64,000 nucleotides of DNA from Azospirillum lipoferum 4B (lineage in GTDB: Bacteria; Pseudomonadota; Alphaproteobacteria; Azospirillales; Azospirillaceae), in NCBI RefSeq assembly GCF_000283655.1, contig NC_016624.1, positions 248,001-312,000 on the forward strand. The letters run 5' to 3'. Within the stretch, counting starts at the first letter, position 1; the number at the start of each line of letters is the position of its first letter. The translations under genes and the position numbers were made by a program. Shown here in pieces: positions 1-9,229 of this stretch. The notes under the pieces are model-generated. The model was given only the letters and a program-made list of their open reading frames with translations. It ran no database searches and was not told where the DNA came from.

Positions 1-1781
1 GCTTCACCACCGACGCCAAGGCCTGCGAAGGCTTCTGGAAGATCCGCAAGGGCCTGTTCCCGGCGGTCGGCGCCATCCGCCAGACCGGCACCACCGTCAT
101 CATCGAGGATGTCGCCTTCCCCCTGCCCCGGCTGGCCGAGGCGACGCGCGAGCTGCAGGCGCTGTTCCTCCGCCACGGCTATCACGAGGCGATCATCTTC
201 GGCCACGCGCTGGAAGGGAACCTGCACTTCGTCTTCACCCAGGCCTTCGACACCCAGGAGGAGATCGACCGCTACCGCCGCTTCATGGACGATGTCGCGG
301 TTCTGGTGGTCACCCGCTATGACGGCTCGCTGAAGGCGGAGCACGGCACCGGCCGCAACATGGCCCCCTTCGTCGAGATGGAATGGGGACCGCAGGCCTA
401 TGGGTTGATGAAGGAGATCAAGGACCTCTTCGACCCCGACGGGCTGCTGAACCCCGGCGTCATCCTGAACGGCGACCCCGAAGCCCATCTGAAGAACCTG
501 AAGCCGCTGCCCCCCGCCGATCCGCTGGTCGACACCTGCATCGAATGCGGCTTCTGCGAGCCGACCTGCCCGTCCCACCGGCTGACCCTGTCGCCGCGCC
601 AGCGCATCGTCGGCCGGCGCGAGATGGCGCGGCTGGTGGCCGCCGGCGACGACGCCCCCCGTCTGGCCGAGATCAGCGCCGCCTACGATTACCAGGGCAT
701 CGACACCTGCGCCGCCTGCGGCCTCTGCGCCACCGCCTGCCCGGTGGGGATCGAGACCGGGCTGCTGGTCAAGTCCCTGCGCGGCGAGCGGCGCGGCGCG
801 GTGGCCCGCAAGGCCGGGGCTCTCGTCGCCGACCATATGGAGGGTACGCTGGGCCTCGCCCGCACCGGGCTGCGGCTGGCCGACCTCGCCCGACGCACGG
901 TTGGGCATGGCGTTACCCAGGCAGCGGCCCGCATCCTGACCGGCGGCAACCTGCCGGCCCTGCCCCACAGCATGCCGACCGCCGCAAGCTTCACGCCGCG
1001 CCCCGACATCGCCACCGCCACCGCCGACGACCTGCCGACGGTGGTCTACGCCCCCAGCTGCGTCAGCCGCAGCATGGGCCCCGCCGCCGGCGATCCGCAG
1101 CAACGCCCGCTGCCCCAGGTTGTCGAGTCGGTGATGCGCAAGGCCGGCTTCCGCATCCTCTATCCGGAGGAGGCGGACGGCCAGTGCTGCGGCATGCCGC
1201 TGGAGAGCAAGGGGCTGACCGGGGCCGCCGACGCCAAGGCCGACGCCATGCTGGCGGCGCTGTCGAAGGCGAGCCGGGGCGGCCGGTATCCGGTGGTGAT
1301 GGACACCAGCCCCTGCGCCCTGCGTCTCAGGAAGCGGCTGACCGACGCGGGCCTGCGCATCCTCGACGTGGCGGAATTCCTGAGCGAGTTCGCCCTGCCC
1401 CGCCTGGACATCGCGAAGACGGCCGAGCCGGTGATGCTGCACCTGACCTGCTCCACCCGCCGCATGGGTCTGGACGGCGCCTTGACCGCGGTGGCGAAGG
1501 CCTGTGCCGAGACGGTGGTGGTGCCGCCCGACGTCGGCTGCTGCGGCTTCGCCGGCGACAAGGGCTTCACCACGCCAGAACTGAACGCCCACGCCCTGCG
1601 TCACCTGCCGGCCGCGGTGCCGGAAGGCTGCGCGTCGGGCTATTCCACCAGCCGCACCTGCGAGATCGGCCTGTCCGACAAGGCGGGCGTGCCCTACCGG
1701 TCGATCGTCTATCTGGTCGACGCCTGCGCGACGGCGAAGGTGGGTGCGACGGCGGCGCGGGTGGCGGAGGTGGCTTTTTGA
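1..1781 (+). CDS. FAD-linked oxidase / Fe-S protein, D-lactate dehydrogenase type (5' partial)
   Basis: Visible part is about 592 residues in the frame that begins at base 3; the N-terminal FAD-binding half lies upstream of the window. The order is: C-terminal FAD-oxidase domain, a ferredoxin-like segment with two CxxCxxCxxxCP clusters (visible residues about 179 and 236), then two CCG domains with Cys-Cys-Gly at about 395 and 513. This is the layout of YdiJ/Dld-II type dehydrogenases that oxidise D-lactate or related D-2-hydroxyacids and pass electrons to the quinone pool. The lutABC genes directly downstream favour lactate as substrate. D-2-hydroxyglutarate or glycolate dehydrogenase cannot be excluded. 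A 171-base gap holding a palindromic repeat separates it from lutA. Confidence 0.88.
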   Translation, partial: FTTDAKACEGFWKIRKGLFPAVGAIRQTGTTVIIEDVAFPLPRLAEATRELQALFLRHGYHEAIIFGHALEGNLHFVFTQAFDTQEEIDRYRRFMDDVAVLVVTRYDGSLKAEHGTGRNMAPFVEMEWGPQAYGLMKEIKDLFDPDGLLNPGVILNGDPEAHLKNLKPLPPADPLVDTCIECGFCEPTCPSHRLTLSPRQRIVGRREMARLVAAGDDAPRLAEISAAYDYQGIDTCAACGLCATACPVGIETGLLVKSLRGERRGAVARKAGALVADHMEGTLGLARTGLRLADLARRTVGHGVTQAAARILTGGNLPALPHSMPTAASFTPRPDIATATADDLPTVVYAPSCVSRSMGPAAGDPQQRPLPQVVESVMRKAGFRILYPEEADGQCCGMPLESKGLTGAADAKADAMLAALSKASRGGRYPVVMDTSPCALRLRKRLTDAGLRILDVAEFLSEFALPRLDIAKTAEPVMLHLTCSTRRMGLDGALTAVAKACAETVVVPPDVGCCGFAGDKGFTTPELNAHALRHLPAAVPEGCASGYSTSRTCEIGLSDKAGVPYRSIVYLVDACATAKVGATAARVAEVAF

Positions 1782-1806
1782 GCGATGATTTCTGAAAGCA
1801 CCGGTT

Positions 1807-1910
1807 GCCCCCTCCCCAACCCTCCCCCGCCTTCGGCGGGAGAGGGAGTTAAGTGCCAAGGCGGCGGAGTTCCCTCTCCCGCAAAGCGGGGGAGGGTTAG
1901 GGAGGGGGCA
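1807..1910. repeat. Palindromic C/G-rich element, copy 1 (subfamily A)
   Basis: Begins GCCCCCTCCCCAACCCTCCC and ends with its near-complement GGGAGGGTTAGGGAGGGGGC, with smaller inverted units (CCCCGCCTTCGGCGGG and a GGGAG/CTCCC pair) nested inside. It fills most of the gap between the dehydrogenase and lutA, so a read-through transcript would fold into a long hairpin. The same architecture recurs six more times in the window. Confidence 0.85.
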
Positions 1911-1952
1911 CCGACACCAAGCCATAAAAAGACGCCCAGCGAGGAAACGCCC

Positions 1953-2705
1953 ATGGACCACCAGCCCCCCAAACCCACCCGCGTCTATTACTTCGGCACC
2001 TGCCTCGTCGACCTGTTCTTCCCCGACGCCGGCATGGCGGGGATCGAGCTGTTGCAGTCCCAGGGCCTGACCGTCGTCTTTCCCCAGGGCCAAAGCTGCT
2101 GCGGCCAGCCCGCCTACAACTCCGGCTATCGCGCCGAGTCGCTGAAGGTCGCCCGTGCCCAGCTGGACCTGTTCCCCGGAGACGACCCCATCGTCGTGCC
2201 GTCGGGCTCCTGCGCCGGCATGATGAAGAAGCACTGGCCCGACCTGTTCCGCGGCGAACCGGACGAGGCCAAGGCGGTACAGGTCGCGGCCCGCGTCTGG
2301 GAGCTGACGCAGTTCCTGGTCCATGTCCTCGACGTCCAGCTCACCGACAAGGGCGAGCCGCTGCGCGTCACCTGGCACGCCTCCTGCCATGCCCAGCGCG
2401 AAATGGGCGTGGTGGAGGAGCCGAAGGCCCTGCTGCGCCAGCTTGCCAATGTCGAGCTGGTGGAGCTGAAGCGGGAGAAGGAATGCTGCGGCTTCGGCGG
2501 CACCTTCGCCGTGCGCCATCCGGAGATCTCCGCCGCGATGGTCGGCGACAAGGTGGCGGACATCGAGAGCACCGGCGCCGCCCGCGTGGTGTCGGGCGAC
2601 TGCGGCTGCCTGCTGAACATCTCCGGCGCGCTGGAGGCCGGCGCCAAGGCCGCGCGCGGCCAGCACATCGCCCAGTTCCTGAAGGAGCGCATCCATGGAC
2701 GGTAA
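1953..2705 (+). CDS. lutA: LutA-type lactate utilization Fe-S protein
   Basis: 250 residues, made of two CCG domains (Cys49-Cys50-Gly51 and Cys178-Cys179-Gly180, each with an upstream conserved Cys: FGTC near residue 11 and ASCH near 148). The family is subunit A of the LutABC complex, which oxidises lactate to pyruvate. I chose the ATG preceded by GAGGAAA six bases upstream. The open frame continues upstream, but only through the palindromic repeat, where the reading is low-complexity Pro/Gly. The 3' end overlaps lutB by 11 bases. Confidence 0.92.
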   Translation: MDHQPPKPTRVYYFGTCLVDLFFPDAGMAGIELLQSQGLTVVFPQGQSCCGQPAYNSGYRAESLKVARAQLDLFPGDDPIVVPSGSCAGMMKKHWPDLFRGEPDEAKAVQVAARVWELTQFLVHVLDVQLTDKGEPLRVTWHASCHAQREMGVVEEPKALLRQLANVELVELKREKECCGFGGTFAVRHPEISAAMVGDKVADIESTGAARVVSGDCGCLLNISGALEAGAKAARGQHIAQFLKERIHGR

Positions 2706-4119
2706 CGCACCGGATTTCGCCGCCGCCTCGCGCGCGGCGCTGGCCGACCCGCAGCTGCGCGGCAATTTCCGCCGCGCCATGGACGGGCTGATGACCAAGC
2801 GCGCCGCGCAATTCGCGGACGCGGGCGAATGGCATGCCGTGCGGGCGCTCGCCGCCTCGGTCCGGCTGCGCGCGCTCTCCAAACTGCCGGAACTGCTGGA
2901 AAAGCTGGAGGAGAACTGCACCCGCAACGGCATCACCGTCCACTGGGCCGCCACGACGGATGAGGCCAACGCCATCGCGCTCGACATCCTGCACAAGGTG
3001 AACGCCAAGCTGGTGGTCAAGGGCAAGTCGATGGTGACGGAGGAGATGCACCTGAACGCCGTTCTGGAAAAGGACGGCATCGAGGTGCTGGAAAGCGACC
3101 TCGGCGAATACATCGTGCAGCTCGACGGCACCATGCCGTCGCACATCATCATGCCGGCGATCCATTTGAACACCAAACAGATCGCCCATCTGTTCAAGCG
3201 CAAGATCAAGGACGCCGAAAGCCGCGAGGATGCGGCCTATCTGACCGACCTCGCCCGCCGGGTGCTGCGCGCCAAGTTCCAGGCCGCCGATGTCGGCATG
3301 TCCGGCGTCAACGCCGCGGTGGCGGAGACCGGCACCCTCTGCCTGATCGAGAATGAGGGCAACGGCCGCATGTGCACTACGGTGCCCCCGGTCCACATCG
3401 CCTTCATGGGGCTGGAGAAGGTGGTTGAAAAGCTGGAGGACGTGCCGCCGGTCATCAGCCTGCTGCCGCGCTCCGCCACCGGCCAGCCGATCACCACCTA
3501 CGTCAACATGATCTCCGGCCCGCGCAAGCCTGGCGAGAAGGACGGCCCGCGCGAGGTGCATCTGGTCATCCTCGACAATGGCCGCTCCGGCATCTACGCC
3601 GACCCGGAACTGCGCGACACCCTGCGCTGCATCCGCTGCGGCGCCTGCATGAACCATTGCCCGGTCTACACCAAGGTCGGCGGCCATGCCTATGAGGCGC
3701 CCTATCCCGGCCCCATCGGCAAGATCCTGGTGCCGCAGATCGAGGGCTTGGCCAAGCGCGGAGCCATGCCCCACGCCTGCACCATGTGCAACGCCTGCGT
3801 CGAGATCTGCCCGGTGAAGATCCCCATCGTCGAGATCATGGGCCGGCTGCGGGTGGAGGCGGTGAAGCCCGGCGGTGCGGTGAAGGACGGCGGCGCCAAG
3901 GCCAGCCGGGCGGAAGCGATGGTGTGGAGCGGCTGGGCGGCGATGAACGCCTCCCCCCCCGCCTACCGCATCGCGACCGCGGCGATGGGCAAACTCGGCA
4001 ATGCGACGCCCTCGTCGCTGCCCATACTGAAGGAGTGGACGAACGTCCGCACCAAGCCGCGCTTCGCCGGCCGCACCCTGCACGACCTCGCCCGCGCCAA
4101 GGGGATTCCCGATGTCTGA
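2695..4119 (+). CDS. lutB: LutB-type lactate utilization iron-sulfur protein
   Basis: 474 residues. The N-terminal two thirds is the LUD/LutB domain (nucleotide-binding-like). It is followed by a bacterial ferredoxin segment with two 4Fe-4S motifs: CIRCGACMNHCP from residue 312 and CTMCNACVEICP from about 362. It is the electron-transfer core of the LutABC lactate oxidase. The start overlaps the end of lutA and has AGGAG upstream. The stop overlaps the lutC start by 8 bases, so the three are very likely translated from one message. Length and motif order are normal for LutB. Confidence 0.94.
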   Translation: MDGNAPDFAAASRAALADPQLRGNFRRAMDGLMTKRAAQFADAGEWHAVRALAASVRLRALSKLPELLEKLEENCTRNGITVHWAATTDEANAIALDILHKVNAKLVVKGKSMVTEEMHLNAVLEKDGIEVLESDLGEYIVQLDGTMPSHIIMPAIHLNTKQIAHLFKRKIKDAESREDAAYLTDLARRVLRAKFQAADVGMSGVNAAVAETGTLCLIENEGNGRMCTTVPPVHIAFMGLEKVVEKLEDVPPVISLLPRSATGQPITTYVNMISGPRKPGEKDGPREVHLVILDNGRSGIYADPELRDTLRCIRCGACMNHCPVYTKVGGHAYEAPYPGPIGKILVPQIEGLAKRGAMPHACTMCNACVEICPVKIPIVEIMGRLRVEAVKPGGAVKDGGAKASRAEAMVWSGWAAMNASPPAYRIATAAMGKLGNATPSSLPILKEWTNVRTKPRFAGRTLHDLARAKGIPDV

Positions 4120-4780
4120 CGCCCGCAACTCGATCCTGACGAAGCTGCGCACCACCCGCGACGCCCACCCGCTGACCCCGCCCCCGTCGGATTTCGCGCC
4201 GATCGAGGCGAAGCACTGGCCGCCCGAGGAGCGCCTGCCCCGCATCCGCCGCCTGATGGAGGCGGTGCACACGGAGTTCATCGAGGCGACCGAGGCCGAT
4301 TGGCCGGCGGTGCTGCGCGAGTTCCTGGCGCGGGAGGGCGTGGGCTCGCTGCTCTACGCGCCGGCGACGGAGGCGGGAAAGCGGCTGGTCGAGGGATGGG
4401 AGGGAGAAATCGCGACCCCCACCCTCATCCCCTACGACCGCCCGCTCGAAGACCTCAAGCCCCAGCTGTTCGGCTCCATCGACGCCAGCCTGACCACCAC
4501 CCGCGGCGCCATCGCCGAGACCGGCAGCCTGATCCTGTGGCCCACGGCGGACGAACCGCGCACCCTCTCGCTGATCCCGCACATCCACATCGCGCTGCTG
4601 CGCACCGACGCCCTCTATGACACCTTCCTGCAGACCATGCGCGAGCAGCGCTGGGCGGACGGCATGCCGACCAACGCGCTGCTGATCTCCGGTCCCAGCA
4701 AGACCGCCGACATCGAACAGACGCTGGCCTACGGCGTCCATGGCCCGAAGCGGCTGGTCGTCCTGGTGGTCCAGCCATGA
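4112..4780 (+). CDS. lutC: LutC-type lactate utilization protein
   Basis: 222 residues of the LUD domain family, third subunit of the LutABC lactate-oxidation complex. Recognisable are the central GSIDASLTTTRGAIAETGS region and the following TLSLIPHIHIALL stretch, which correspond to the ligand-binding core of LutC/YkgG proteins. It overlaps lutB at its start and shares an ATGA with the next small frame at its end. No cysteine cluster is present, as expected for this subunit. Confidence 0.92.
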   Translation: MSDARNSILTKLRTTRDAHPLTPPPSDFAPIEAKHWPPEERLPRIRRLMEAVHTEFIEATEADWPAVLREFLAREGVGSLLYAPATEAGKRLVEGWEGEIATPTLIPYDRPLEDLKPQLFGSIDASLTTTRGAIAETGSLILWPTADEPRTLSLIPHIHIALLRTDALYDTFLQTMREQRWADGMPTNALLISGPSKTADIEQTLAYGVHGPKRLVVLVVQP

Positions 4781-5034
4781 CCGCCCGCCCGGCAAACGAG
4801 CCGGCAACCCGGCTCTACGAGGCGATCCTGCATCTCAGGCGCCTTGGCCACCGGGTGGAGAAATGCGAAGGGCGGCGCGGGCGACATCGGCTGGATGGGG
4901 CCGAAATCGCCGACGCCGCCCTGCTCGAGCTGGCGATGACCCGCGTCCGCCGCGCGGTGCGGGTGCCGTATTCAGGTCAGGCCGGACGCACCGCCGCCGG
5001 GCGCGACACCGCCACCGACGGCTTGCGGCCGTAG
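4777..5034 (+). CDS. Small hypothetical protein coupled to lutC
   Basis: 85 codons. The ATG overlaps the lutC stop as ATGA, the usual sign of translational coupling, and the first 65 codons keep the high GC3 of real genes here. The product is basic and mostly helical in appearance (many Arg and Leu) with no family I recognise. Its last 58 bases run into the convergent dadA gene, where the reading becomes Gly/Ala/Arg-rich and less convincing. It may be a lactate-cluster accessory peptide or an accidental frame. Confidence 0.45.
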   Translation: MTARPANEPATRLYEAILHLRRLGHRVEKCEGRRGRHRLDGAEIADAALLELAMTRVRRAVRVPYSGQAGRTAAGRDTATDGLRP

Positions 5035-6278
5035 CGCTCGACGCTGAGGCCTTCCATGTCGATCTCGGTCCGACGGCCGCTGACCACGTCGGCCAGCACG
5101 CGGGCCGAGCCGGCGGACATCGTCCAGCCCAACGTGCCGTGGCCGGTGTTGAGATACAGGTTGCGGATGTCGGTCGGCCCCAGGATCGGCGTGCCGTCCG
5201 GGGTGTTCGGGCGCAGGCCGGTCCAGAACTCCGCCTTCGACAGGTCGCCGCCCTTCGGGAACAGGTCGCTGACCACATGGTCCAGCGGCCCGCGGCGGCT
5301 TTCGCGCAAGCTCAGGTCGAAGCCGGACAGCTCCGCCGTGCCGCCGACGCGGATGCGGTCGCCCAGGCGGGTGACGGCGATCTTGTGCGTCTCGTCCATC
5401 ACCGTCGATTCCGGGGCATGGGCGGCGTCGGTGATCGGCAGGGTCAGCGAATAGCCCTTCACCGGATAGACCGGCAGGTCGATGCCCAGCGGCTTCACCA
5501 GCTTCGGCGAATAGCTGCCCATGGCGACGATGTAGCTGTCGGCGGTCAGCGTGCCCTGGTCGGTCTGCACGCCGGTGATCTTGCGCCCGTCGTTCTCCAG
5601 CCCGCGGATGGAGACGCCATAGCGGAACTCCACCCCGCGCTTGGCGGCATAGGCGGCCAGCTTGTTGGTGAACTGGAAGCAGTCGCCGGTCTCGTCGCCC
5701 GGCAGGTGCAGCGCGCCGACCAGCTTGTCCTTCACATGGGCCAGAGCCGGCTCGACCGAGGTCAGGCCGTCGCGGTCGAACAGGCTGAAGGGAACGCCGT
5801 AGCGCTCCAGCACCGCCATGTCGTAACCGGCGGCGTCCATCTGCTTCTGGGTGCGGAAGACCTGCAGCGTGCCCTGGGTGCGCTCGTCATAGGTGATGCC
5901 GGTCTCGGCGCGCAGAGCCTTCAGGCAGTCGCGGCTGTATTCGGCGACGCGGACCATGCGGCTCTTGTTCAGCTGGTAGCTCGCCTCGTTGGCGTTGGCC
6001 AGCAGCTTCAGGCACCAGGACCACATGGCCGGGTCCAGCTTCGGCCGGATCACCAGCGGCGAATGCTTCATCAGCATCCATTTGGCGGCCTTCAGCATCA
6101 GCCCCGGCGCCGCCCAGGGAGCGGAATAGCCCGGCGACACCTCGCCCGCGTTGGCGTAGCTGGTCTCCAGCGCCGGGCCGGCCTGACGGTCGATGACGGT
6201 CACCTCATGCCCGGCGCGCGCCAGATAATAGGCGGTGGTGACACCGATGACGCCGCTGCCCAGAACGATCACGCGCAT
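4977..6278 (-). CDS. dadA: D-amino acid dehydrogenase, small subunit
   Basis: 433 residues from the chosen ATG, giving [20 protein letters not shown] at the N-terminus. This is the FAD dinucleotide-binding GxGxxG motif that starts DadA proteins, so the 11 residues upstream in the open frame are discarded. The enzyme deaminates D-alanine and other D-amino acids to 2-oxo acids and feeds electrons to quinone. The C-terminal [16 protein letters not shown] segment and [14 protein letters not shown] are typical of the family. It is divergent from a TyrR-type regulator, with a sigma54-type promoter and TyrR-like boxes between them, suggesting amino-acid-responsive induction. Confidence 0.95.
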   Translation of the reverse strand: MRVIVLGSGVIGVTTAYYLARAGHEVTVIDRQAGPALETSYANAGEVSPGYSAPWAAPGLMLKAAKWMLMKHSPLVIRPKLDPAMWSWCLKLLANANEASYQLNKSRMVRVAEYSRDCLKALRAETGITYDERTQGTLQVFRTQKQMDAAGYDMAVLERYGVPFSLFDRDGLTSVEPALAHVKDKLVGALHLPGDETGDCFQFTNKLAAYAAKRGVEFRYGVSIRGLENDGRKITGVQTDQGTLTADSYIVAMGSYSPKLVKPLGIDLPVYPVKGYSLTLPITDAAHAPESTVMDETHKIAVTRLGDRIRVGGTAELSGFDLSLRESRRGPLDHVVSDLFPKGGDLSKAEFWTGLRPNTPDGTPILGPTDIRNLYLNTGHGTLGWTMSAGSARVLADVVSGRRTEIDMEGLSVERYGRKPSVAVSRPAAVRPA

Positions 6279-6326
6279 GAGACTGGCTCCCAAGGGGATG
6301 GATGACTTCACTTGGGGTCATTGGTT

Positions 6327-6342
6327 CGCAAAGGGCGTGCCA
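6327..6342 (-). promoter_or_regulatory. Sigma54 (-24/-12) promoter of dadA
   Basis: On the minus strand the sequence reads TGGCACG-CCCT-TTGCG, an essentially perfect match to TGGCACG-N4-TTGCW. The -12 GC lies at 6328-6329, which places the start of transcription near 6316 and leaves a leader of about 38 bases before the dadA ATG. The divergent neighbour encodes an enhancer-binding protein with a GSFTGA sigma54-contact loop, so regulator and promoter type agree. Confidence 0.8.
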
Positions 6343-6395
6343 ATGGCGGAAATGGCGGATTTGCTGCGGTGCGGGAGGAGTGGTGGGGTGGTGGG

Positions 6396-6413
6396 TGTAT
6401 GCAGATGTTTACA
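6396..6413. promoter_or_regulatory. TyrR-like box, dadA-proximal
   Basis: TGTATG-N6-TTTACA, 10 of 12 positions of the TyrR/PhhR consensus TGTAAA-N6-TTTACA. It is about 54 bases upstream of the -24 element, a normal distance for an upstream activator site at a sigma54 promoter. Confidence 0.5.
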
Positions 6414-6485
6414 GGGGAAGGGGATTGAGGGGAGGAGGTGTGTTGAGGATCAGGGGGTTGGAGTGGTGTAAAGATTTTGATACGG

Positions 6486-6503
6486 TGTAATGAATTGTGT
6501 ACA
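6486..6503. promoter_or_regulatory. TyrR-like box, regulator-proximal
   Basis: TGTAAT-N6-TGTACA, 10 of 12 positions of TGTAAA-N6-TTTACA. A further half site TGTAAA lies 18 bases upstream at 6468. It may serve both as a distal enhancer for dadA and for autoregulation of the divergent regulator. Confidence 0.5.
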
Positions 6504-6516
6504 GTGGTTGCCGGAT

Positions 6517-6626
6517 GCCCCCACCCTAACCCTCCCCCGCTGGGCGGGAGAGGGAACTGCCGCCGCTCTCCCGGCTAAGCACCTGCCCCCTCCCCCGCCC
6601 AGCGGGGGAGGGTTGGGGTGGGGGCA
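6517..6626. repeat. Palindromic C/G-rich element, copy 2 (subfamily A)
   Basis: Outer arms GCCCCCACCCTAACCCTCCC and GGGAGGGTTGGGGTGGGGGC, with inner CCGCTGGGCGGGAGAGGG and CCCCCGCCCAGCGGGGG units. It lies between the TyrR-like boxes and the regulator start codon, so it would form part of the regulator's 5' leader. Confidence 0.85.
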
Positions 6627-6657
6627 AGAGTCTGCCATTCCAGAAGCCCCCACCCCC

Positions 6658-8187
<1,530 letters not shown>

Positions 8188-8196
8188 CGCGCCCGG

Positions 8197-8991
8197 TCAG
8201 TGACCGGAGGGCTTGGCCGAAGCTGCGGCCTTTGCTGCGGCGGGCTTCTCGGGAGCTTTCTCGGCAGGCTTTTCGGCCGGCTTTTCGGTGGCCGGCGCAT
8301 CCAGCCCCGGCGGCGGGCCGCCGAAGGTGATGGTCACCTCGGTCACCGGTCCGGGGTCCGGCTGGCTGTGGTGGAAGCTCACCACCTCGCCCGGCGCCAG
8401 CACGGGCGCAGACGGTTCGATGGTCCAGCTCTGCAGCGGCTTGTGCTCGGCGCCGAAGGTAATGGCGCGCAACGGCGGCAGCGCGCGCTCGACATCGGTG
8501 GTGTTGGCGATCTCGCCGTCCAGCAGCAGGACGGTCTTCCCGCCCTCCAGCTTCTGTTCGGAGCGGATGTTGCGCAGCTCCAGCCCGAAGCCCGGCGGCT
8601 CGGCCTGTATCCCGATGGTCTCGTAGAAGAGGGCCGCGGGCGGCCAGCTGCGGACGATGGCGTCGCGGCCGAAATAGCCGCCGGCCACGGTCCCGGCGAC
8701 GAGCGCCCCCAGCAGGGCGAAACCGATCACCGTGCTGCGCGCCGGCTTGGCACGCGGAGCCTTCGGTGGCTTGGTTTTGCTCTTTCCGGCCGCCTTCTCG
8801 GCGGACTTCGCCGGTTTCGCCGGACGGATTTCCGTCAGCGCGTCGGGAACCACCGGATCGGGGTCCGCCCGTTCCGGCATCTGCCACCATGTGTGGCCGC
8901 AGCGGGCACACCGCACCTTACGGCCGTCGATGCCGAGCGACTCGTCGGACAGGGTGTAGCGCGTTGAACAGGTCGGACAGGAAACGATCAT
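8197..8991 (-). CDS. MJ0042-type zinc-ribbon / DUF3426 membrane protein
   Basis: 264 residues. The N-terminus is a zinc ribbon with CPTC (Cys5, Cys8) and CARC (Cys28, Cys31), of the MJ0042 family. A Lys/Pro/Ala linker, one transmembrane helix (about 88-107) and a DUF3426 beta-rich domain follow (SWTIEPSAPVLAPGE region). The tail is a repetitive Ala/Lys/Pro/Glu string with recurring KPAEK units. The topology would be a cytoplasmic ribbon and a periplasmic DUF3426 domain. The function of the family is unknown. It converges with the TyrR-type gene, the two stop codons being about ten bases apart. Confidence 0.85.
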   Translation of the reverse strand: MIVSCPTCSTRYTLSDESLGIDGRKVRCARCGHTWWQMPERADPDPVVPDALTEIRPAKPAKSAEKAAGKSKTKPPKAPRAKPARSTVIGFALLGALVAGTVAGGYFGRDAIVRSWPPAALFYETIGIQAEPPGFGLELRNIRSEQKLEGGKTVLLLDGEIANTTDVERALPPLRAITFGAEHKPLQSWTIEPSAPVLAPGEVVSFHHSQPDPGPVTEVTITFGGPPPGLDAPATEKPAEKPAEKAPEKPAAAKAAASAKPSGH

Positions 8992-9073
8992 CGCGCCGTC
9001 GCAGAGAGGTTACTGCTTGCGTTATAGATAGGAGTGGCCGGCGGCGCAACCGACACCCAACGGGCGGCAGCCT

Positions 9074-9213
9074 GCCCCCTCCCTCCCACGCTTGCGCGTG
9101 GGCCCCTCCCTCCCCCGCCTACGGCGGTGGAGGGGAAGAAAGCGGCAGTTCCCTCTCCCGCGATCGGACCGGCCTTTGGCCGGCCGAGGGCGGGGGAGGG
9201 TTAGGGAGGGGGC
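9074..9213. repeat. Palindromic C/G-rich element, copy 3 (subfamily A, expanded)
   Basis: The longest copy. Outer arms GCCCCCTCCCTCC and GGGTTAGGGAGGGGGC enclose extra inverted units, including CCCACGCTTGCGCGTGGG and CCGGCCTTTGGCCGG. It ends 16 bases downstream of the ETF-QO stop codon (minus strand), where it could act as a transcript 3'-end structure. Confidence 0.8.
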
Positions 9214-9229
9214 AAATGCCCCGGCCCCC

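Noticed and set aside
1785-1952. N-terminal extension of lutA
   Set aside because: The frame reads through the palindromic repeat (Pro/Gly-rich) and the ATG at 1953 has a good ribosome site and the family N-terminus.
2368-4281. Minus-strand open frame of 637 codons
   Set aside because: Complementary to lutA-lutB-lutC, with His/Arg/Gly-rich shadow composition.
6490-6657. N-terminal extension of the TyrR-type regulator
   Set aside because: It reads through palindromic repeat copy 2; the ACT domain begins at the ATG at 6658.
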